From Candidatus Schekmanbacteria bacterium (GTDB lineage Bacteria > Schekmanbacteria > GWA2-38-11 > J061), in the NCBI GenBank assembly GCA_003695725.1, contig RFHX01000227.1, positions 1 through 15,957 of the forward strand: DNA of 15,957 bases, given 5' to 3'. Below are positions 8,081 to 14,461 of this stretch, one piece after another. The stretch's first letter is position 1, and every line of letters begins with the position of its first letter. Below the pieces are notes generated by a model, which was given only the letters and a program-made list of their open reading frames with translations, was not told the DNA's origin and made no database searches. Position numbers and translations under genes: made by a program.

Positions 8081-8998
8081 TTAAAAATTTTCTCTAAGCA
8101 ATAATCCGTACCTAACGCCGCCTGTACTCGTCAATGCCTTATCGTAGCCAAAATAATTCATTATTTCATTTAGAATCAGAGCACCGCTAACAATTACATC
8201 TGCCCGTGCAGGGTGAAGTCCCGGTAATTTCATTCTTTCTTCTGTTGTCATTGATTTGATTTTATCAATTAAAGATGTCAATTCATTTATTCCAATTTCA
8301 AATCCCTCAATTTCGCTTCGAATATAATTTTCTTGTCTTTTAATCATCTGTGCCACAGTAGTTACAGTGCCTGCAATTCCAATCAAACAATCTCCGCGCC
8401 AACTATCCTTATGCAGGACAGAAAGGTGTTTTATTATGGATTCTTTGAGATTTTCTATCTCCTTTTCTGAAGGAGGATTATTCTTAATGAATTCTTCCGT
8501 AAGACGCACTGATCCAAATCGAAGACTTTTCAAGTCTTTTATTTTATCTCCTTTTCCGATTATAAATTCCGTGCTTCCTCCACCGATATCTACGACAAGC
8601 GCGCTGTGCGCATTTGAAGGAAATGTCTGTATAGCTGAATAATAAGTGAGCAAAGCTTCTTCCTCACCTGAAATGATCTGAATATTGATATCAAGTAATT
8701 CTTTAACCTTTTTAATAAAAGTATTTGAATTTTTGGCATCTCTCAATGCGCTTGTTGCCCCAACGATTATCTTTGAGGCATTGTATTCTTCAGCAATCTT
8801 CTTATATTCCTTTAAAACTTTAATAGTCCTATTTACAGCGTCGTCGTTTAATATTCCACTCCTGTTAGTGCCCTCCCCTATTCTGCAAATGCGTAATTCT
8901 TCCCTTAAAACTTCCAATTTCTTGCCATTTTTTTTTGCTATCAAGAGAAGGGCTGAATTTGTGCCTAAATCAATCGATGCTTCTATGCAGTTGTCCAT
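8081..8998 (-). CDS. ppx: Exopolyphosphatase / guanosine pentaphosphatase (Ppx/GppA family, short form)
   Basis: A 305-residue cytoplasmic ASKHA-fold phosphatase; family members degrade polyphosphate or convert pppGpp to ppGpp. Motifs: DLGTNS (10-15, phosphate-1 loop), ATSALRDA (81-88), SGEEEA (110-115, with the family's catalytic Glu region), DIGGGSTE (137-144, phosphate-2 loop), GSVRLTE (162-168), GIAGTVT (207-213), GLHPARADVI (260-269) and STGGVRYG (291-298). This is the complete two-domain short form; the C-terminal HD-like domain found in E. coli-type Ppx/GppA is absent. Polyphosphate versus pppGpp preference cannot be decided from sequence. The ATG at 8998 has no Shine-Dalgarno; the HD phosphohydrolase gene stops 19 bases upstream, so expression by read-through from the same transcript is likely. 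Confidence 0.92.
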   Translation of the reverse strand: MDNCIEASIDLGTNSALLLIAKKNGKKLEVLREELRICRIGEGTNRSGILNDDAVNRTIKVLKEYKKIAEEYNASKIIVGATSALRDAKNSNTFIKKVKELLDINIQIISGEEEALLTYYSAIQTFPSNAHSALVVDIGGGSTEFIIGKGDKIKDLKSLRFGSVRLTEEFIKNNPPSEKEIENLKESIIKHLSVLHKDSWRGDCLIGIAGTVTTVAQMIKRQENYIRSEIEGFEIGINELTSLIDKIKSMTTEERMKLPGLHPARADVIVSGALILNEIMNYFGYDKALTSTGGVRYGLLLRENF

Positions 8999-9017
8999 TT
9001 TATTCTATAGTAATGGA

Positions 9018-10433
9018 TTAGATATTTGTTTCAGTTTTTTGGATTTTTTTTGAATATCCGAGCGACTCCATTGCAATTTTACCTAATATTCTGTCATTTT
9101 TATGGTCTAAAGCAAAAACTCTGTAATGAAAAAGTTTCGAGGGAATGAATTCGAAAAGTTTCAATAAAACCTCTTTTGATATGCTTTCTGAATTTGGGTC
9201 AAAGACAAAAATCTGTTGATTGCCCATAGAAAGTGGGTTTTCTGGTCTTGGATCCTGTTCCTGCACATCAACTGAAAATGATAAATCTTTTAGCTTTTCA
9301 GGAAGATTCTCTCGTATTCTCTCTGCCCACTCCTTTTCGCTTATGACAGGCACACCTGCTTTCATCACATCGGCGGTGCGTGTATAATCAAATGCAAGTT
9401 TCCATTTAGGTTTTCTAAGAAGTATCAATGACCATTCCTTTGCCAACATCTTCTTTTTGAAATCCATAGAATCTTTCCATGATGTAACCGTTTCTGTCAA
9501 AGACCAATCAGTCAAATTCAAATATCTATTCAAATTGTTGGCAGGATTTTCTCCATCAAACATTATTGTAATCGTATCTCTGAATATTTCCCTAAGATGA
9601 TGGTCAATTGCTCTTGTTGTCCTGTGATAATAAACATTAGAATAGAGATAAAGCCGTGCATTCAAAAACATTGTAAGCGCAGATGTGCCCGATTTATGGA
9701 TTGTCAACCCCTTGGAGGAATAAAATGTATAATAAATCAAACGCTCGATATCAACAGGCCCTATCTTCACGCCGCACATATATGAATCGCGAAGGACATA
9801 ATCCATATTGTCGACCGTATATATGCCATTGAACAAAGGCAAAAGCAGTGTAAGCCATTTTGGATAGTTTTTTGTTTTTTTGACTTTTTCTTTCTTTATT
9901 AAAAATGCAAGATACTCAGGCTGTATTACCTCACCTTTCATAAATTTTCCTGACGGACTTCGTTTTATTTTCAAAATAATGTCGGAAAGTTTCTCGAAAA
10001 TAATTTTCTTCCCTAAATCTTCATGGGTTATATGAAACTTATCGAGATAATTTTCGTCAAAAAAATGTCCGAAAGGTCCGTGGCCAATATCGTGAAGAAG
10101 GCCTGTTATGCGTAAAAGTTCTTCAATAAAATTGAATGAAGGGCAATTTCGAGAATATTTCTTCAGTGATGGATAGAGCTGCTTTGCCATTCGTCCGCCA
10201 AGATGCATTGCTCCAAGTGAATGTTGAAAACGGCTATGCTCTGCTGATGGGAATACCCATCGAAGACTTTGAAGCTGATAAATCTTTCTGAGACGCTGCA
10301 TCCAAGGTGTGTCAATCAGGTCCTTTTCTGATGCTTCTGTCGAAGAATTGGGCAAGGTGAATGTTATGTATGTATGGATTGGGTCAGCAAATACTGCACT
10401 TCCTTCATAAAAAGGAAATTTTTCTTTCGTCAT
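9018..10433 (-). CDS. HD-superfamily phosphohydrolase (dGTPase/SAMHD1-like, COG1078 type)
   Basis: A 471-residue cytoplasmic metal-dependent phosphohydrolase. Motifs from ATG 10433: 'RFQHSLGAMHLGG' (68-80, His71 first ligand), 'GLLHDIGHGPFGH' (111-123, the HD pair 114-115 and the following His118), 'THEDLG' (136-141) and a downstream 'VDNMDYVLRDSY' block carrying the last Asp ligand. This order fits the YwfO/SAMHD1-like dNTP triphosphohydrolase group; the substrate is not proven by sequence. The C-terminal 140 residues are a variable auxiliary region. I chose ATG 10433, four bases after the helicase stop codon. An in-frame TTG at 10472 would add 13 residues and overlap the helicase gene, but the conserved family start ('GSAVFADPIH') lies just after the ATG. 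Only a weak GGGA precedes it, suggesting translation coupled to the helicase gene. Confidence 0.88.
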   Translation of the reverse strand: MTKEKFPFYEGSAVFADPIHTYITFTLPNSSTEASEKDLIDTPWMQRLRKIYQLQSLRWVFPSAEHSRFQHSLGAMHLGGRMAKQLYPSLKKYSRNCPSFNFIEELLRITGLLHDIGHGPFGHFFDENYLDKFHITHEDLGKKIIFEKLSDIILKIKRSPSGKFMKGEVIQPEYLAFLIKKEKVKKTKNYPKWLTLLLPLFNGIYTVDNMDYVLRDSYMCGVKIGPVDIERLIYYTFYSSKGLTIHKSGTSALTMFLNARLYLYSNVYYHRTTRAIDHHLREIFRDTITIMFDGENPANNLNRYLNLTDWSLTETVTSWKDSMDFKKKMLAKEWSLILLRKPKWKLAFDYTRTADVMKAGVPVISEKEWAERIRENLPEKLKDLSFSVDVQEQDPRPENPLSMGNQQIFVFDPNSESISKEVLLKLFEFIPSKLFHYRVFALDHKNDRILGKIAMESLGYSKKIQKTETNI

Positions 10434-10437
10434 ATTT

Positions 10438-12441
10438 CTATTCCCATTTCGGAAAATCTTCTTCCTCTTCAACTATAGCCATATGCTCCAAAATTGAATC
10501 ACTGATACCTGCTACAAATTGTGAAGGTTTTGTAAGCAGCTGTCCTGTCCCTCTCTCTATAATATTGATTGGATAGGAGAGATACAGGTTTTTCTTGGCT
10601 CTTGTTGAAGCAACATACATCAGTCTTCTTTCTTCTTCGAGTTCATCTTCGCTCCATAATGAATAGCTTGATGGGAATATTCCTTCAAGAGTCCAGATTA
10701 TAAAAACCGTATGCCATTCAAGACCCTTAGCAGAATGTATTGTTGATAGCGTAAGTAAGTCCTTTATTTTTTCTTCGGCTGTAACATCGGAGATACTTTT
10801 TCTTTCAGATGGTGGGTCAAGTGCCATGTCAGTAAGAAATGATTTGAGAGTCTTATATCTTTCACTAATCGTTATGAGATGTTCTAAATCTTTTATTCGT
10901 TTTGGATAATTGTCATACAGTTTTTTTATGATTGGACCGTAATATTCAACAACTTCTGCGAGCTGTTCTGATGGTTTAGAATATTCTTTTTCAATTTTAG
11001 TAAGAAGGGCAAGAAGTTTTGAAAGTCCCTCTTTATTTTTTTTATTGGCGAGTGCAAGAATTTTTTCCCTATTTTTGTAATCTTCCTTGATAAGATTAAT
11101 CATCTTCATAGCTGATTTGGAGCCCAATCCCTCGATTAACAACAATACTCTTGACCAACTTATTACATCGAGAGGGTTGGCAATGATTCTGAGGTGAGCA
11201 ACAACATCTTTGACATGAGCTGTTTCAATGAACTTGAATCCGCCATATTTTACATAAGGTATTCCTTTGCGATTCAATTCCAATTCAAGGTCAAATGACA
11301 AATCTCCAGAACGAAAAAGAACAGCTATATCAGATAAATTGACGCCTTCTTCATGAAGCTCAAGTATTTTTTGGACAATGAAACGGGATTGTGTATATTC
11401 ATCCGGCGCTCTAACAAGTGAAGGTGTCTCACCACCTTCAATATTACTGTAAAGTTTTTTGGAATATTTCTGTTTAGCCCGTTCAATTATTGTATTTGTA
11501 AAATTTAAAATTTTTTGAGTGCTCCTATAGTTTTGCTCGAGCTTTACTATTTTAGTTCCTTGAAATTTAAGAGGAAACTGCATTATATTTTTAAAGGTTG
11601 CGCCCCTGAAAGAATAGATGCTTTGAGAATCATCGCCTACTGCCATGATATTTTTATGATTCGAAGCCAATTGCTCTGCAATTTCTGCCTGTAACACATT
11701 TGTATCCTGATATTCATCAATCATAATATAGCGGTAGAAATTTGACAGCTTTTCTCGGATTTCATTATGGTTTTTTAGAAGTTTCAGCAAAAGCACCAAT
11801 AGGTCATCATAATCTACAAGATTATTCTCTAACTTGTATTGCCTGTATTTTGAAAAGATGAGATTAAATTCATTTGCAAAATCCCTGAAATGGGGACAAT
11901 TTTTTTCAATTGCCTCTTCTGTAGAAATAGCGCAGTTGACACTCAAAGACAAAACCTCATAGATTGTATTTTTTCGAGGGAAGACCCTACCTTTGTCTGA
12001 AATGTCTATTTCACTTCTTATCATACCAATTACGTCTGTGCTGTCAGTCCTATCCAATATAGTGAATTCGGGTGTCAAGCCCACATATTCTGCATAGCGG
12101 CGAAGTATCATATTGGCAAAGGAATGAAATGTGCCGCCTGAAACTTTCTCACATCTGTCATCGAGAAGCATCGATGCCCGCCTCAACATTTCCTGCGCCG
12201 CTTTTCGTGTAAATGTAAGAAGAAGTATCGATTCAGGATTGACGCCTCTTTGGACAAGTTTTGCCACACGATAAACAAGGGTGCGTGTTTTACCACTGCC
12301 TGCCCCTGCTACTACGAGAATAGGTCCATCCAAATGATTAACTGCTTCCAATTGTGCTTCGTTGAGCTCTTTGGAAAAATCTATTCCCTTTGTTTCTCTT
12401 TTGAGGGGCTTTTCAATTTCTTTGAGAAGATATTTCTTCAT
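10438..12441 (-). CDS. uvrD: UvrD/Rep/PcrA-type ATP-dependent DNA helicase (SF1A, 3'-5')
   Basis: A 667-residue helicase for repair, or for removal of recombination and replication blocks. All SF1A motifs are visible: I AGAGSGKT (45-52), Ia LTFTRKAAQEM (75-85), II IDEYQDTN (241-248), III GDDSQSIYSFRGA (269-281), IV LEQNYRST (301-308), V STIHSAKGLEW (566-576) and VI EERRLMYVASTRAK (603-616). Length is close to Rep and shorter than UvrD/PcrA; the C-terminal Tudor-like tail of PcrA is absent, replaced by a short acidic end (EEEEDFPKWE). Sequence alone does not separate UvrD, Rep and PcrA, so the symbol is family-level. The ATG at 12441 has no recognisable Shine-Dalgarno. The stop is four bases before the HD gene start, and the tail-anchored gene ends 54 bases upstream, consistent with one transcript. 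Confidence 0.95.
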   Translation of the reverse strand: MKKYLLKEIEKPLKRETKGIDFSKELNEAQLEAVNHLDGPILVVAGAGSGKTRTLVYRVAKLVQRGVNPESILLLTFTRKAAQEMLRRASMLLDDRCEKVSGGTFHSFANMILRRYAEYVGLTPEFTILDRTDSTDVIGMIRSEIDISDKGRVFPRKNTIYEVLSLSVNCAISTEEAIEKNCPHFRDFANEFNLIFSKYRQYKLENNLVDYDDLLVLLLKLLKNHNEIREKLSNFYRYIMIDEYQDTNVLQAEIAEQLASNHKNIMAVGDDSQSIYSFRGATFKNIMQFPLKFQGTKIVKLEQNYRSTQKILNFTNTIIERAKQKYSKKLYSNIEGGETPSLVRAPDEYTQSRFIVQKILELHEEGVNLSDIAVLFRSGDLSFDLELELNRKGIPYVKYGGFKFIETAHVKDVVAHLRIIANPLDVISWSRVLLLIEGLGSKSAMKMINLIKEDYKNREKILALANKKNKEGLSKLLALLTKIEKEYSKPSEQLAEVVEYYGPIIKKLYDNYPKRIKDLEHLITISERYKTLKSFLTDMALDPPSERKSISDVTAEEKIKDLLTLSTIHSAKGLEWHTVFIIWTLEGIFPSSYSLWSEDELEEERRLMYVASTRAKKNLYLSYPINIIERGTGQLLTKPSQFVAGISDSILEHMAIVEEEEDFPKWE

Positions 12442-12495
12442 CTTTAAATTTTATTTCTATTTTTAAACGTTTGAATTTTTGAATGCGGATAAATC

Positions 12496-12927
12496 TTAAA
12501 ATATAACAAGCGTAAGAAAAATAGAAAAAAGGACTACTACAAGAATGATTAAAAATATTTTCTTGAGTCCTGATTGGTTTCCTGACTCAATGAGGTTTAA
12601 ATCACTTCCCTTCTTTCTATGTTTTACACGAATCTTATGCTTTTTCTGCTCATATTCTTCTCTTGACATCCATTTGGTGTTACCTGCCTTATCCTTGACA
12701 GGGATATAACCTCTTTCTTTGTAGAATGCCTGTTTTTCCTGCTCTATTATTTCAATCCTTCGCAATTCATCTAATTTTTTTTCATCAATCTCATTCTCTT
12801 TTTTTTCATGCTCTTCTTTGAATTGCTGAAGCTTCCTCAACGCTTCAAGACGCTCTCGCTCTTGATTTTCAAGCTCTTCTCGAATCTTTTGCCTTATTCG
12901 CTTTTCTTCTTCTTCACTTATAGCCAT
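12496..12927 (-). CDS. Tail-anchored coiled-coil membrane protein of unknown function
   Basis: A 143-residue protein I do not recognise by name. Residues about 4-70 are almost entirely Glu, Lys, Arg, Gln and Leu with heptad-like spacing, a long charged helix or coiled coil. Residues about 68-97 form a compact conserved-looking block ('FYKERGYIPVKDKAGNTKWM' plus 'SREEYEQKK'), reminiscent of short hypothetical proteins in Deltaproteobacteria. A basic stretch (98-106) is followed by one hydrophobic segment at about 122-143 that runs to the C-terminus, preceded by LKK. This is the layout of a tail-anchored protein with the coiled coil in the cytoplasm (inference). The ATG at 12927 follows a poor ribosome site (GGTG, 4 bases away). 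It lies between the zinc-ribbon gene and the helicase gene in the same direction. Confidence 0.8.
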   Translation of the reverse strand: MAISEEEEKRIRQKIREELENQERERLEALRKLQQFKEEHEKKENEIDEKKLDELRRIEIIEQEKQAFYKERGYIPVKDKAGNTKWMSREEYEQKKHKIRVKHRKKGSDLNLIESGNQSGLKKIFLIILVVVLFSIFLTLVIF

Positions 12928-13026
12928 TTTACACCACTCAACTCATAGTGATTTGAGGACTTTATTTCATTTAAATTTTTTCATATTTTAATCTACATTT
13001 TTTTTAAATCAAAACAATTTTTTTTG

Positions 13027-13317
13027 TCACTTTTTGAAAAGAGATTCTGCTCGCCTTCGAGCTTCTTCCTTTTCTTTTGCGCTTGCCTGCATATCTTCTT
13101 GGCTTTTAAGATTGAAATATTCACAGTAGTTTCTTCTCTCTCTATCAGAAACCCATTCTGCCTGCGTTTCTGCGCATTTGTTATGCTTCGATTCATCAAA
13201 GAAAGTGCAATTTAAACAACAGTGAATGTCATTGCCACAATGAGGGCAAGTATCATTGCGAGAAACTTTACCTGATATTTCAATATCTTTTTTACAAAAA
13301 TAACATTTCATTTTCAT
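13027..13317 (-). CDS. Cys-rich zinc-ribbon mini-protein, conserved hypothetical
   Basis: A 96-residue cytoplasmic protein. Cys residues at 5 and 8, 24 and 27, 34 and 37, then 48 and 65 give three CxxC pairs plus two single Cys, enough for two zinc sites (an extra Cys33 is also present). The core 'CPHCGNDIHCCLNCTFFD' is followed by 'NKCAETQAEWVSDRERRNYC' and a charged helix ending in 'AESLFKK'. I recognise the pattern (zinc ribbon, then 'C.NC.FYD', then 'V.D.ER.N.C.YF') as an uncharacterised family common in Deltaproteobacteria-like genomes; no function is known to me. Met1 (13317) and Met3 (13311) are both possible starts; neither has a good Shine-Dalgarno (GAGTGA, 3 bases before Met1 and 9 before Met3). 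It is the first of five genes leading into the helicase, HD hydrolase and ppx. Confidence 0.82.
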   Translation of the reverse strand: MKMKCYFCKKDIEISGKVSRNDTCPHCGNDIHCCLNCTFFDESKHNKCAETQAEWVSDRERRNYCEYFNLKSQEDMQASAKEKEEARRRAESLFKK

Positions 13318-13359
13318 ATTTCACTCAATCTCTTTCCTTTAAAAAGTTTTCCAGAAAAA

Positions 13360-13388
13360 ATTGAAAAACTCTGTGGATAATTTGTTAA
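13360..13388 (-). promoter_or_regulatory. Candidate promoter with a DnaA box in its spacer
   Basis: On the minus strand, TTAACA (13388-13383, 5 of 6 for -35) and TTCAAT (13365-13360, 4 of 6 for -10) lie 17 bases apart. The spacer contains a perfect DnaA box TTATCCACA (13380-13372). The start point would be about 35-40 bases before the zinc-ribbon gene. The -10 is weak, so this is tentative. Confidence 0.3.
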
Positions 13389-13431
13389 AAAATAATATTA
13401 ACATTTAATCAAATAAGATTTTTTATCACAT

Positions 13432-13448
13432 TGCACCATTTTGGTGCA
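13432..13448. promoter_or_regulatory. 17-bp palindrome matching the NtrC site consensus
   Basis: TGCACCATTTTGGTGCA is a perfect inverted repeat of 7-base arms around TTT. It matches the enteric NtrC recognition pattern TGCACC-N5-GGTGCA at all fixed positions. It lies in the spacer between gshB and the zinc-ribbon gene, 44 bases upstream of the candidate -35. A minus-strand TTGACA (13464-13459) overlaps this area but has no fitting -10. No T-run follows on either strand, so it does not look like a terminator. No clear sigma54 -24/-12 element is seen downstream; the regulator assignment is inferred only from the match. Confidence 0.5.
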
Positions 13449-13492
13449 CTTTTGAAAATGTCAAAATTTCTGCAAAAATAAAAATCTTCTAT

Positions 13493-14461
13493 TCATCTAT
13501 CCTTTTTTCGCTCATATGCATTTTTTTCTATAAATGATGCTATTTCTTCGTGAAGCTTAAGTCCATAAAGTTGATTGAGAGTTATTATTCCCGCAGGACA
13601 GGTAATATTTATTTCTGTTAAAAAACCACCAATCATATCAATTCCGCCAAAGTAAATGCCTTTCTTTAGGGACTTTTTAGCAATCTCCAGAGACACCTTC
13701 ATTTCCTTTTCACTAAGCTCAGCAGTGTCGTTCTTGCCGCCGAAATCTGGATCGCTTCTAAAATTTCCTTCTTCAGGTACTCTTCTATAACACCCTAAAA
13801 TTTTCCCTTCAAGAAATATAATCCTTTTGTCACCTTCTGAATGTATAGCAGGAATGAATTCTTGAGCCATAACATATCTCTTCCCATTATCTGTTGCCTT
13901 TTCGAGATATAGGTGAGGCTCTTTTGTTTTTGATGTCAAAGTCATCAAGTTTTTGCTTGCATATAGATCGAGCTGTTTGATTATGGTTTTTTGATGAGAA
14001 AGAACGAAATGCTTCAAACGCAAAATATCCCGAGAAACTAATGTGGGAGGGATATATTTAGGATAATCCAAAATATATAGTTTCTCAGATGTGCTCGTCA
14101 ACGCTTTAGGATCATTGAAAAAAAACACATTTTCTCTTAAGGAAGCAAGCATTTGGTTGAGGAAGATGTAATTTATATCATAGGGCGGCTCGAGCCGAAT
14201 CAAAATTGCATCTAATGATTTGGCTTCTTCATTCTTAATTTCAGTCTTCTTGAGCTCAAAGTTATTGTCATATTCAGCATAGTTGAGCTTTATCATCAAC
14301 TTACCATTGGATGAGTAAATATCCTCGGGTTTTATATAAAAGAGTCGGTGTCCTCGAGATTTCAATTCTGTAAATAGAAGGAGAGATGTATCATCGTTGA
14401 TTTCAAGCCGTTCAACAGAATCTAATATTATGCCAATTCGCAACTTATTTTTTTCGTTCAT
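13493..14461 (-). CDS. gshB: Glutathione synthetase-like ATP-grasp ligase with altered glycine loop
   Basis: A 322-residue cytoplasmic homologue of prokaryotic glutathione synthetase, which joins gamma-glutamylcysteine and glycine using ATP. Family landmarks in order: 'DPIxxI'-type start as 'LDSVERLEINDDTSLLL' (14-30), 'LIRLEPPYD' (87-95, usual 'MRKDPPFD'), 'NDPKALTSTSEKLY' (116-129), 'PPTLVSRD' (138-145), KQLD (162-165), 'MAQEFIPAI' (198-206), GDKR (210-213), 'EEGNFRS' (230-236), 'GGIDMIG' (272-278) and 'LTEINITCPAGI' (281-292). The Mg2+ ligands Asp275, Glu283 and Asn285 are present. The glycine-rich ATP loop is changed: E. coli 'KPLDGMGGASIF' is replaced by 'KQLDLYASKNLM', so activity is uncertain. 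The ATG lies inside the end of gshA (17-base overlap) without a Shine-Dalgarno, indicating coupling to gshA. Confidence 0.85.
   Translation of the reverse strand: MNEKNKLRIGIILDSVERLEINDDTSLLLFTELKSRGHRLFYIKPEDIYSSNGKLMIKLNYAEYDNNFELKKTEIKNEEAKSLDAILIRLEPPYDINYIFLNQMLASLRENVFFFNDPKALTSTSEKLYILDYPKYIPPTLVSRDILRLKHFVLSHQKTIIKQLDLYASKNLMTLTSKTKEPHLYLEKATDNGKRYVMAQEFIPAIHSEGDKRIIFLEGKILGCYRRVPEEGNFRSDPDFGGKNDTAELSEKEMKVSLEIAKKSLKKGIYFGGIDMIGGFLTEINITCPAGIITLNQLYGLKLHEEIASFIEKNAYERKKDR

Noticed and set aside
8064-8091. AT-only 9-bp inverted repeat (AAAATTTTT / AAAAATTTT) at the ppx stop codon
   Set aside because: The stem has no G-C pair, no T-run follows on the minus strand, and it overlaps the ppx stop and the next promoter's -35.
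8685-9053. Plus-strand open frame antisense to ppx
   Set aside because: The minus strand encodes a clear Ppx/GppA with all motifs; the antisense frame is hydrophobic low-complexity sequence with no ribosome site.
10434-10472. Upstream in-frame TTG start for the HD phosphohydrolase
   Set aside because: It would overlap the helicase gene by 35 bases and adds basic residues not typical of the family.
13432-13448. Reading the palindrome as a gshB terminator
   Set aside because: No T-run follows on either strand, and it is more than 40 bases beyond the gshB stop.
13318-13492. Replication origin, because of the DnaA box in AT-rich DNA
   Set aside because: Only one perfect DnaA box was found, with no cluster, no dnaA/dnaN/gyrB neighbours and no repeat series.
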